Shown here one piece after another: positions 1-5,806 of a stretch of 12,084 nucleotides of DNA (position 1 is its first letter; each line of letters starts with the position of its first letter). The notes under the pieces are model-generated. The model was not told the DNA's origin and searched no databases. It worked only from the letters and a program-made list of their open reading frames with translations. The DNA comes from CBDVBD01 sp965372135. GTDB lineage: Bacteria > Electryoneota > RPQS01 > CBDVBD01. The stretch covers positions 1 through 12,084 of the forward strand of contig CBDVBD010000099.1 in the NCBI GenBank assembly GCA_965372135.1, in the 5' to 3' direction. Position numbers and translations under genes: made by a program.

Positions 1-213
1 AGCTTTTTTATGAATAGAGTGGACTGGTTGGCTCAGGACGAGGACTTAATCCAAATCCGAACCCGGAATGTCACAGCCCGACCGTTGAAGGAAGTGTCAG
101 CCGGAACCAGACAATTTGTAAAGTATGCCAATATTTTAGGACCGCCCATCCTGGTTATTTTACTGGGAATTGTGTTATGGGTGATGCGTCGTGGACGGAA
201 ACAGGAGTTCTAA
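1..213 (+). CDS. C-terminal end of a GldG-like ABC transporter auxiliary protein (5' end outside window)
   Basis: The reading frame is open from the first base, so this is the 3' end of a longer gene and not a 67-residue protein. The visible tail reads as a soluble segment (NRVDWLAQDEDLIQIRTR) followed by one hydrophobic helix (roughly ILGPPILVILLGIVLWVM) and a short basic cytoplasmic end (RRGRKQEF). This arrangement, and the phrase 'N.V.WLA..EDLI.IR', match the C-terminus of GldG/Gldg-type proteins, the periplasmic auxiliary subunits of ABC-2 exporters first known from gliding motility but widespread outside gliders. The next gene begins 3 nt after the stop and encodes a DUF4340 protein, the usual partner of GldG. 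The family call rests on about 70 residues plus context. The transported substrate cannot be inferred. Confidence 0.72.
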   Translation, partial: SFFMNRVDWLAQDEDLIQIRTRNVTARPLKEVSAGTRQFVKYANILGPPILVILLGIVLWVMRRGRKQEF

Positions 214-216
214 GCT

Positions 217-1155
217 ATGAAAAAACAATCATGGATTCTTGTCATCATCGCGGTGGTCCTATTAGTGATTTATTTATTGTCACAACGGGGCACACCGGTT
301 AAACGAGTGGCTGACTACTTCGTTGAAATCGATTCGGCGGAAGTTTTTAAGGTCCAAATCAAACATGAAGACGTTGAGTTAACGCTGGAGAAACGCGGTG
401 ATCAATGGTGGCTGACTGATCCGGTGGAATATCCAGCCAATGCCCGTTTCGGAGAGGATTTGGCGAGCAAACTCTCCGATCTAAGAATCGAAAATCTGAT
501 CAGCCAGCAGGCTGAAAAGCAGGAAATGTTCGAAGTCACCGATTCACTGGGGATTGCGGTAACGGTACATGCTGGAGGCGACCCCATAACCATTATTATG
601 GGCAAAGTCAGCGAAGGGTATCGGCACACCTACATGCGCTTGGCGGACTCCGACGACATCAATCTGGTTAAAGGGGTGTACCGATCCTACTTTACCCGGA
701 ATATCAGAGATTGGCGGGATAAAACTATCACCAAATACGATAAGGAAGATTTCACCGGCTTTGTGCTGACCTATCCCGACAAATCCATGGAACTAACCAA
801 ATTGGACACCGGCTGGGTGGCGAAGATCGGTAGCGAAGAGTTTCTTGCCAAAGAGAATGTTGTCAAACGTATTAGCAACTTGCTGAGCAACATGAGCTGT
901 TTTGACTTTGTAGATTCGCTGGATATGGAAAAGTACGAATTCAACAAGCCTGTTTTCCAGTTGAAAGTTACCACAGTGATGGATGAATTTACTATCAAAC
1001 TGCTTCCGGTAGATGAGGAAGCTCAAAAGTATATCCTTGAGAAAGATAATGCCCTCACGCATTTCCTGATCTACCAGAGTACCGCCAAGGTCATGATGAA
1101 AGAGTTCGATGAGTTCCGTCCTGATCCGGAAGAAGAGAAAAAAAGTCATAGTTAA
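217..1155 (+). CDS. DUF4340 domain-containing membrane-anchored protein
   Basis: This 312-residue protein starts with a single N-terminal transmembrane anchor (about residues 6-22, WILVIIAVVLLVIYLLS). A long mixed alpha/beta extracytoplasmic region follows, with features typical of DUF4340 proteins: an early 'VFKVQIKHEDVELTLEKRGDQWWLTDP' type strand pattern (described by its VELTL and WWLTDP elements), 'NARFGEDLASKLSDLRIE', and a repeat of the same fold around residues 180-240 (MELTKLDTGWVAK). The start has a GGAG Shine-Dalgarno at 204-207 inside the end of the preceding gene, so the two genes are probably translationally coupled. DUF4340 proteins commonly sit beside GldG-like and ABC-2 permease genes, and a role as an extracytoplasmic part of that machinery is inferred from this linkage. 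The charged tail (PDPEEEKKSHS) is probably disordered. The biochemical function is unknown. Confidence 0.8.
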   Translation: MKKQSWILVIIAVVLLVIYLLSQRGTPVKRVADYFVEIDSAEVFKVQIKHEDVELTLEKRGDQWWLTDPVEYPANARFGEDLASKLSDLRIENLISQQAEKQEMFEVTDSLGIAVTVHAGGDPITIIMGKVSEGYRHTYMRLADSDDINLVKGVYRSYFTRNIRDWRDKTITKYDKEDFTGFVLTYPDKSMELTKLDTGWVAKIGSEEFLAKENVVKRISNLLSNMSCFDFVDSLDMEKYEFNKPVFQLKVTTVMDEFTIKLLPVDEEAQKYILEKDNALTHFLIYQSTAKVMMKEFDEFRPDPEEEKKSHS

Positions 1156-1219
1156 TTCTTGGATACCTACCGATTGTATTGAAATGCGGTGTTCGGGAAA
1201 AACCGATTGAGGAGTGATC

Positions 1220-1798
1220 ATGATACGAAGTGTTATCGCGGTATTGATTGTGGGATTGTTAATTATCGGGGTATCTCCAATGAATTTGTTGGGCGCGGAA
1301 GGCGCTGTGATCTCTTTCCGGACAGGTACTTTGGACGGCGACTGGAACACGATCTTTGGTCCTGAAGGCAAACCGGTGCCCGATTCCAGCTATATGATGA
1401 TAATACTGGCTGGGGAAAATGGATTGGCGGACCCACCCAACTGCGATGGATCTCCCGGCGGCGATGATATACAACCTACCGGCAACTTCTATGATCATCT
1501 CTATGTGCGTGATCCTGCTACCGAAATCCCGGTGACACCACAGGGGAACGTGTACCATTCAGGACGGTTATTAAACGCCGATCCTCCGGGTAAACTGGAA
1601 GAACCAGCAGTCAATACCGGAGATAAAATCTACTGGCGGGTATTCAACCACAAAGATCCATCCCAAGCCACCCATTACAACGACATGATTGCGGTTGATG
1701 GTAAACCTATGACTGTGTACGAAATTCCCGCCATTCAAGGACTCGCCTTGTATACCGTCATTTTGACATTCGGACCTGCACAAGCTATTTGTCCGTAA
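1220..1798 (+). CDS. Small secreted protein of unknown function
   Basis: The ATG at 1220 is preferred over the in-frame GTG at 1214 because GAGGAG at 1209-1214 lies 5 nt before the ATG. The 192-residue product begins with a signal peptide: MIR, a hydrophobic core SVIAVLIVGLLIIGV, then a probable cleavage site near LLGA-EG (about residues 25-28). The mature part looks like a globular beta-rich domain. It is rich in Gly, Pro and Asp (NCDGSPGGDD) and ends with 'DKIYWRVFNHKDPSQATHYND', 'GLALYTVILTFG' and a C-terminal AQAICP. There are only two cysteines after the signal peptide, one central and one two residues from the end, which could form a disulfide. No lipobox or catalytic motif is visible. 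The 'GDKIYWRVFN...ATHYND' phrase recalls secreted FCB-group proteins in which an attribute-like beta domain is followed by a sorting signal, but no sorting tail is seen here. The function is not recognised. Confidence 0.7.
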   Translation: MIRSVIAVLIVGLLIIGVSPMNLLGAEGAVISFRTGTLDGDWNTIFGPEGKPVPDSSYMMIILAGENGLADPPNCDGSPGGDDIQPTGNFYDHLYVRDPATEIPVTPQGNVYHSGRLLNADPPGKLEEPAVNTGDKIYWRVFNHKDPSQATHYNDMIAVDGKPMTVYEIPAIQGLALYTVILTFGPAQAICP

Positions 1799-1848
1799 TA
1801 TCATCAGAAAACCTGATTACAGATTATAACAAAAATTTGAGAAAATTC

Positions 1849-1877
1849 TTGACAAATGGGGGGAATTTATTTATATT
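1849..1877 (+). promoter_or_regulatory. Sigma70-type promoter of groESL
   Basis: A consensus -35 TTGACA (1849-1854) is separated by exactly 17 nt from TATATT (1872-1877). The predicted start of transcription, about 1884, falls on the first base of the CIRCE operator. This is the classical HrcA-repressed geometry. No other comparably good promoter is visible upstream of groES. Confidence 0.85.
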
Positions 1878-1884
1878 GACATTA

Positions 1885-1911
1885 TTAGCACTCATTAATA
1901 ATGAGTGCTAA
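1885..1911 (+). promoter_or_regulatory. CIRCE operator (HrcA binding site)
   Basis: Perfect inverted repeat with arms TTAGCACTC (1885-1893) and GAGTGCTAA (1903-1911) around a 9-nt AT-rich spacer. Both arms match the canonical CIRCE sequence at every position. HrcA represses groESL through this element and is itself kept active by GroE, so groESL expression rises when GroE is occupied by unfolded protein. The element overlaps the predicted +1 and would also form a hairpin at the 5' end of the mRNA. The hrcA gene is not in this window. Confidence 0.97.
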
Positions 1912-1974
1912 TGATTAGAGATGACTTTCAACTAACCTAACATTTAACATGTAGAAACAAAAAGGGAGGACGCC

Positions 1975-2265
1975 ATGGAGATTCGTCCTGTAGATGAACG
2001 AGTACTGGTTAAGCCACTCGAAGAAGGGGAAAAAGTAGTCGGTGGAATCATCATTCCCGATACCGCAAAAGAACGCCCTCAGATAGGCGAAGTGGTAGCG
2101 TTGGGTGACGATATCCCCAAGAAAGAAGGCGGCAAAAAGCTGTCTGAAATCATAAAAGCCGGCGATAAGGTTGTCTATGCCAAGTACGGTGGCACTGAAT
2201 TGAAATGGGAGGGCAACGATTATCTGATCGTGTCCCGCGGTGATATCCTGGCAGTTGTGTCATAA
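1975..2265 (+). CDS. groES: Co-chaperonin GroES (Cpn10)
   Basis: GroES forms the heptameric lid that closes the GroEL folding chamber in the cytoplasm. The 96-residue length is normal. Family marks are the N-terminal strand 'IRPVDERVLVKPLEE', the mobile-loop hydrophobic triplet in 'VVGGIIIPDTAKERPQIGEVVALGD' (GGIIIPD is the GroEL-binding part), the roof-loop region around 'KKEGGKKLSEIIKAGDKVVYAKYGGTEL', and the C-terminal strand 'YLIVSRGDILAVVS'. The start codon is preceded by a strong Shine-Dalgarno, GGGAGGA at 1964-1970, 4 nt away. It is the first gene of the CIRCE-controlled operon, 55 nt before groEL. Translation initiation is expected to be strong, as is usual for this gene. Confidence 0.98.
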   Translation: MEIRPVDERVLVKPLEEGEKVVGGIIIPDTAKERPQIGEVVALGDDIPKKEGGKKLSEIIKAGDKVVYAKYGGTELKWEGNDYLIVSRGDILAVVS

Positions 2266-2320
2266 TCAGCCTTGAATATCGCGAATCAAACATTAGGTAA
2301 AGATTAAAAGGAGATATGTT

Positions 2321-3961
2321 ATGCCAGCCAAATTAATTAACTTTGATGCGGACGCCAGAAACGCTCTGAAAAAGGGTGTAGATATACTGGCGAATACCGT
2401 CAAAGTTACATTGGGACCCAAGGGTCGCAATGTGGTGATCGATAAAAAGTGGGGCGCTCCCACTATAACCAAAGACGGAGTCACCGTCGCCAAAGAGATC
2501 GAATTGGAAGATGCCGATCAGAACATGGGCGCTCAGATGTTGCGCGAAGTTGCATCTAAGACTTCCGATGTCGCTGGAGACGGCACCACCACCGCCACCG
2601 TGTTAGCGCAATCCATCATCCATGAAGGACTCAGGAACGTAACCGCCGGCGCCAATCCCATGGATTTGAAGCGTGGGATTGAAAAGGCTGCCGCAGCGGT
2701 TGTGGAGTCCCTGAATGAGCAGTCCAAGGAAGTGACCAATAAAGAAGAAATCGCCCAGGTAGGCTCCATTTCCGCCAATAACGATCCATCCATTGGTGAG
2801 TTAATTTCTGACGCCATGGACAAGGTCGGTAAGGACGGCGTAATCACCGTAGAAGAAGCCAAGGGCACCGAAACCACCCTGGAATTGGTGGAAGGGATGC
2901 AGTTCGACCGCGGGTACTTGTCACCCTATTTCGTGACCAATCCTGACGATATGGAAGCACTGATGGAAGAGCCTATGATCCTGATCTATGACAAGAAGAT
3001 CAGCGTCATGAAAGACCTGCTTCCTATCCTGGAAAAGGTAGCTCAGATGGGCAAACCCCTGCTGATTATCTCCGAGGACGTGGAGGGCGAAGCATTGGCG
3101 ACTTTGGTGGTCAACAAGCTGCGCGGCACCTTGAAAGTGGCTGCGGTGAAGGCACCCGGATTCGGTGATCGACGTAAAGCCATGTTGGAAGATCTCGCCG
3201 TATTGTGCGGTGGTCGTGTGATTTCCGAAGAAGCCGGGTTCAAGCTGGAAAATGCAGTGGTGACTGATCTTGGTTCCGCCAAAAGCATTGTGATTGACAA
3301 GGACAATACCACTATCGTGGAAGGCGGCGGGGAGACTGAAGATATCAAGGGTCGCATCAGCCAGATCAAGAAGCAGATCGAAAACACTACCTCCGACTAC
3401 GATCAGGAGAAGCTGCAGGAGCGGTTGGCGAAGTTAGCCGGTGGTGTAGCGGTGCTGAAGATCGGCGCTGCCACTGAAGTGGAAATGAAGGAAAAGAAAG
3501 CCCGCGTCGAAGATGCCCTGCATGCCACCCGTGCGGCAGTGGAAGAAGGGATCGTCCCCGGCGGCGGTGTGGCATTTATCCGTGCCATTCCAAAGTTGGA
3601 TGGCTTGAAGCTGAAAGGCGATGAAGCTATTGGGGTAGCCATTGTACGCCGTGCAATGGAAGAACCGATTCGCTTGATTGCGGAAAATGCCGGTCATGAA
3701 GGGGCGGTCGTGGTACAGAAAGTCAAAGAAGGCAAAGACGGATATGGCTTCAATGCCCAGACCGAAAAATATGCTGATCTGGTCAAAGACGGTGTGATAG
3801 ATCCCACCAAAGTGACCCGGATTGCTTTGGAGAATTCCGTAAGTGTGGGTGCGTTGTTACTGATGACCGATGCAACCATCTACGAGAAAAAAGAAGAAGA
3901 AAAAATGCCCGCAATGCCAGGAGGTGGCGGAATGGGCGGAATGGGCGGCGGCATGTATTAA
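2321..3961 (+). CDS. groEL: Chaperonin GroEL (Cpn60)
   Basis: This 546-residue chaperonin subunit folds proteins in an ATP-driven double ring with GroES. The equatorial ATP-binding signature DGTTT follows VAG at residues 87-91. D52 in 'TKDGVTVAKEIELED' and the late 'RVEDALHATRAAVEEG.VPGGG' segment, with the catalytic aspartate, are intact. The apical domain (about residues 190-375) includes 'EGMQFDRGYLSPYFVT' and 'KAPGFGDRRKAMLED'. The protein ends in a Gly-Met-rich tail (MPGGGGMGGMGGGMY), the flexible C-terminus that projects into the cavity. AAGGAG at 2308-2313, 7 nt before the ATG, supports the start. No sign of duplication or divergence from a housekeeping copy is seen. Confidence 0.99.
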   Translation: MPAKLINFDADARNALKKGVDILANTVKVTLGPKGRNVVIDKKWGAPTITKDGVTVAKEIELEDADQNMGAQMLREVASKTSDVAGDGTTTATVLAQSIIHEGLRNVTAGANPMDLKRGIEKAAAAVVESLNEQSKEVTNKEEIAQVGSISANNDPSIGELISDAMDKVGKDGVITVEEAKGTETTLELVEGMQFDRGYLSPYFVTNPDDMEALMEEPMILIYDKKISVMKDLLPILEKVAQMGKPLLIISEDVEGEALATLVVNKLRGTLKVAAVKAPGFGDRRKAMLEDLAVLCGGRVISEEAGFKLENAVVTDLGSAKSIVIDKDNTTIVEGGGETEDIKGRISQIKKQIENTTSDYDQEKLQERLAKLAGGVAVLKIGAATEVEMKEKKARVEDALHATRAAVEEGIVPGGGVAFIRAIPKLDGLKLKGDEAIGVAIVRRAMEEPIRLIAENAGHEGAVVVQKVKEGKDGYGFNAQTEKYADLVKDGVIDPTKVTRIALENSVSVGALLLMTDATIYEKKEEEKMPAMPGGGGMGGMGGGMY

Positions 3962-3988
3962 TGCCCCAGCGGCAATTCACATAAATCG

Positions 3989-4026
3989 AAAGCCATCCCG
4001 AATCGTCAGGATGGCTTTTTGTTTTA
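3989..4026 (+). terminator. Rho-independent terminator of groESL, probably bidirectional
   Basis: A 10-bp perfect stem pairs AAAGCCATCC (3989-3998) with GGATGGCTTT (4009-4018) around a 10-nt loop and is followed by TTTTTGTTTT. It lies 28 nt after the groEL stop. The gene on the opposite strand ends at 4038, so the same stem, with the A-rich flank read as a weaker U tract, may also terminate that convergent transcript. Confidence 0.9.
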
Positions 4027-4037
4027 GTTCGATCTTG

Positions 4038-5168
4038 TTATCGTACCGCCGTCACTTGATAAAAGCGGCTGTGATTGGTAAGGGCATAAGGTTCCATCCA
4101 GGTGGGACTGGTTACCGTGGCGGCTAAGCTGTCAATTGAGGTGGGGGTTGATCCTATATAGACATTGTATTCCGTGGCTTCCGGAACCAAAGACCAGATC
4201 AGTACCGCGTGCGATGAGGTTAAGATGGATATGGTAAGGTCTTCCACCGGGGATACTGCGGCATCAAGAATCTCGGTCATTTCTACACCGGTGGCGTATT
4301 CGGCATCGAAGCCCAAGAGTTCCCCGATGGTGGGTGTCACATCCCTCAAGGTACGTGAGGTGGTGGACACCAGCCCCTGTTGAATATCAGGTCCAATCGC
4401 CAACAATTGGATTGTCCTACACCCGTCACACCCGTCACCGTGACTGGAAAAATTTGTGGTATGCCGTCCGTGGTCGTTGGTAACGAACATGCTGGTGGTT
4501 CCGGCATAGTTCGCTTGACTCTGCAGCAGATTCCACAGCATCCCTACAATGCTGTCCGCCACCGAAATTGCATGGGTATAATTGTTCCAATTCCCGCTGT
4601 GCCCTTCATGATCCACATCCGCCAGGTACAACATCATAAATGATGGCTGATCCAGCGTCAAAATGTCCTCTGCCTCATGCCACACATCCAGATCGGACGA
4701 TCCAACAGTATGATATAATGGCCAATAATTCGGACCATACCCCGGATCAAAACTCGCCTTCCACGAGCACAGATTCTTGAGCACATACACGCAGTCCGAC
4801 TGCGGACGCAAAAGCTGCCGACGGAAGTATTCGAAGACAGTGGGCAATTCCGAGTAGTTGTTCTGCTGCCCGCCACAACTTGGATCGGAAAATGTAAGTA
4901 TCTCTGTCCATGCTCCGCACCAAATCGCCGGGATAGCACGCGATGTATACGTATAACCATCATTTAAAAATGGTTCGATGATTACGCCTTGCTGACTCAA
5001 AGCATACATCTGAGGAACGTAAGTATGGGAAGGATCTCCCAACCCTTCCGTGTACCTGAGTCCGTCAATAATCACTAACACTACCTGTTCCGTCTGATAC
5101 CCCAAACAGGGAAGAACCCACACCGCAACCATCAGGGACAGAACAACCAAACAACGTATCGATTGCAT
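4038..5168 (-). CDS. Secreted alkaline phosphatase / nucleotide pyrophosphatase-fold hydrolase with C-terminal FnIII-like domain
   Basis: The start is placed at the internal Met at 5168, because the upstream Met at 5231 has no ribosome site and would put extra sequence before a clear signal peptide. The 376-residue product begins MQSIR, then a hydrophobic core (LVVLSLMVAVWVLP), with probable cleavage near CLG-YQ. The catalytic domain (about residues 27-300) shows the two-metal layout of the alkaline phosphatase superfamily type I phosphodiesterase group: D35 in VVLVIIDG, a probable nucleophile T75 in YTYTSRAIP, D186 and H190 in DVDHEGH, D232 and H233 in VTNDHGRH, and H243 in SSHGDG. Residues from about 305 to the end (VEDLTIS..., AVLIWSL, EYNVYIG, FYQVTAVR) resemble a fibronectin type III domain. 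The substrate (phosphomonoester, phosphodiester or nucleotide) cannot be decided. It converges with groEL and is divergent from the tRNA promoter. A weak minus-strand promoter, TTGATT (5228-5223), 17 nt, TTTATT (5205-5200), is possible. Confidence 0.8.
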   Translation of the reverse strand: MQSIRCLVVLSLMVAVWVLPCLGYQTEQVVLVIIDGLRYTEGLGDPSHTYVPQMYALSQQGVIIEPFLNDGYTYTSRAIPAIWCGAWTEILTFSDPSCGGQQNNYSELPTVFEYFRRQLLRPQSDCVYVLKNLCSWKASFDPGYGPNYWPLYHTVGSSDLDVWHEAEDILTLDQPSFMMLYLADVDHEGHSGNWNNYTHAISVADSIVGMLWNLLQSQANYAGTTSMFVTNDHGRHTTNFSSHGDGCDGCRTIQLLAIGPDIQQGLVSTTSRTLRDVTPTIGELLGFDAEYATGVEMTEILDAAVSPVEDLTISILTSSHAVLIWSLVPEATEYNVYIGSTPTSIDSLAATVTSPTWMEPYALTNHSRFYQVTAVR

Positions 5169-5231
5169 AAGACATCTTTCAGTTAATCCAAACAGTAATA
5201 ATAAAGCAAAAATATTGCAAAAAATCAACAT

Positions 5232-5341
5232 AAATTGTACCGACGATGAAATTTTTTTTATATGGAAAATCTTATTAAACGGAAACCTGCAAATTGTGTG
5301 AACATTAAAGGAAAATATCCGGAGTTAAATAAACAAAACAC
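5232..5341. other. AT-rich divergent intergenic spacer
   Basis: This AT-rich stretch lies between the minus-strand phosphodiesterase start region and the plus-strand tRNA promoter. No convincing ORF, RNA gene or operator palindrome is seen. The 308 bases without a gene (5169-5476) are accounted for by the 5' region of the phosphodiesterase gene, this spacer, the tRNA-Leu promoter and its leader. Confidence 0.6.
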
Positions 5342-5370
5342 TTGACAAAACATCTTTTTTTAGCTATATT
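5342..5370 (+). promoter_or_regulatory. Strong sigma70-type promoter for tRNA-Leu transcript
   Basis: TTGACA (5342-5347), a 17-nt spacer and TATATT (5365-5370) give the same hexamers and spacing as the groESL promoter, including the CTTGACAAA context. The predicted start is about 5377, some 100 nt before the mature 5' end of tRNA-Leu. No CIRCE element is present here, so expression is likely constitutive and high. Confidence 0.8.
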
Positions 5371-5376
5371 ATGGCT

Positions 5377-5476
5377 CACAACTACTTATATGTTAAATAA
5401 GAGTATCCGAGGGGGAATGGGGTGGTGCGTTTTTTTCACCACACTACGCAGGTGTATTTGTCGGATCGTTTTTATA
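5377..5476 (+). promoter_or_regulatory. Structured 5' leader of the tRNA-Leu transcript
   Basis: The roughly 100-nt region between the predicted transcription start and tRNA-Leu can fold. ATCCGA (5405-5410) pairs with TCGGAT (5461-5466), enclosing GTGGTG (5422-5427) paired with CACCAC (5437-5442) around a T-rich loop. An alternative inner helix is TGCGT (5426-5430) with ACGCA (5446-5450), which excludes the GTGGTG helix. The outer stem is followed by CGTTTTTATA just before the tRNA. It could be an ordinary RNase P leader, a partial terminator or a small RNA. The sequence alone does not decide. Confidence 0.4.
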
Positions 5477-5562
5477 GCCGGGGTGGTGGAATTGGTAGAC
5501 GCAGGGGACTTAAAATCCCCCGGATGGAGACGTCCGTGCCGGTTCGATTCCGGCCCTCGGCA
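5477..5562 (+). tRNA. tRNA-Leu (anticodon UAA)
   Basis: The acceptor stem GCCGGGG (5477-5483) pairs with CCTCGGC (5555-5561), with one G-U, and the discriminator is A (5562). The anticodon arm is GGGGA-CTTAAAA-TCCCC with TAA at 5511-5513. A long class II variable arm and the T-arm GCCGG-TTCGATT-CCGGC are present. The 86-nt length and long variable arm fit leucine. CCA is not encoded (CT follows the discriminator), so the CCA-adding enzyme is needed. It reads UUA and, with wobble, UUG. Confidence 0.96.
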
Positions 5563-5634
5563 CTCAGTAATTTTTAAACAATAACTTCGAGGTTCTATGG
5601 CTCATAACATTTAGTGAAGGGCTATTATGCAAAA

Positions 5635-5668
5635 GCATGTCTCGGAACCTCGGACATGCGTTTTATTT
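5635..5668 (+). terminator. Terminator-like hairpin between tRNA-Leu and tRNA-Val
   Basis: GCATGTC (5635-5641) pairs perfectly with GACATGC (5653-5659) around an 11-nt loop, followed by GTTTTATTTT. It would end the tRNA-Leu transcript 4 nt before tRNA-Val. An upstream CGAGGTTC (5588-5595) is complementary to GAACCTCG (5645-5652), which lies in the loop. That pairing could form a pseudoknot or compete with the hairpin. Confidence 0.6.
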
Positions 5669-5672
5669 TATT

Positions 5673-5746
<74 letters not shown>

Positions 5747-5748
5747 CG

Positions 5749-5777
5749 TTGACGGGCAAACGATGAGTGATTATAGC
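5749..5777 (+). promoter_or_regulatory. Candidate promoter of thrS
   Basis: TTGACG (5749-5754) and TATAGC (5772-5777) are spaced by 17 nt and begin 3 nt after the tRNA-Val 3' end. A start near 5784 would give a 5' UTR of about 23 nt before thrS. The -10 match is moderate, so cotranscription with tRNA-Val is an alternative. Confidence 0.4.
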
Positions 5778-5806
5778 CTCTTGATTGCGACCGATAGTAT
5801 TTAACC

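Noticed and set aside
793..1371. 192-codon minus-strand ORF opposite DUF4340 and the secreted-protein gene
   Set aside because: It is a long shadow ORF with no family resemblance. It covers the intergenic ribosome site of the plus-strand gene at 1220, and both plus-strand genes are better supported.
1803..1817. Small hairpin ATCAG/CTGAT after the secreted protein gene
   Set aside because: The stem has only 5 bp and is not followed by a T run, which is too weak to call a terminator.
3870..4127. 85-codon plus-strand ORF over the groEL end and terminator
   Set aside because: It overlaps the groEL C-terminus in another frame, then crosses the terminator and the convergent gene. It has no ribosome site.
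5371..5400. Mini-ORF ATG GCT CAC AAC ... TAA just after the tRNA promoter, with a similar MAHN start at 5597
   Set aside because: The first ATG lies between the -10 box and the predicted +1, so it would not be in the transcript. The second is only five codons long and has no ribosome site. The shared 13-nt phrase is probably coincidence.
5342..5584. 80-codon ORF spanning the promoter and tRNA-Leu
   Set aside because: It runs straight through the tRNA-Leu gene, and its composition follows the tRNA sequence. It is not a protein gene.
5747..5806. T-box riboswitch before thrS
   Set aside because: The space before thrS has no T-box consensus, and the tRNA-Val gene lies directly upstream, leaving too little leader for one.
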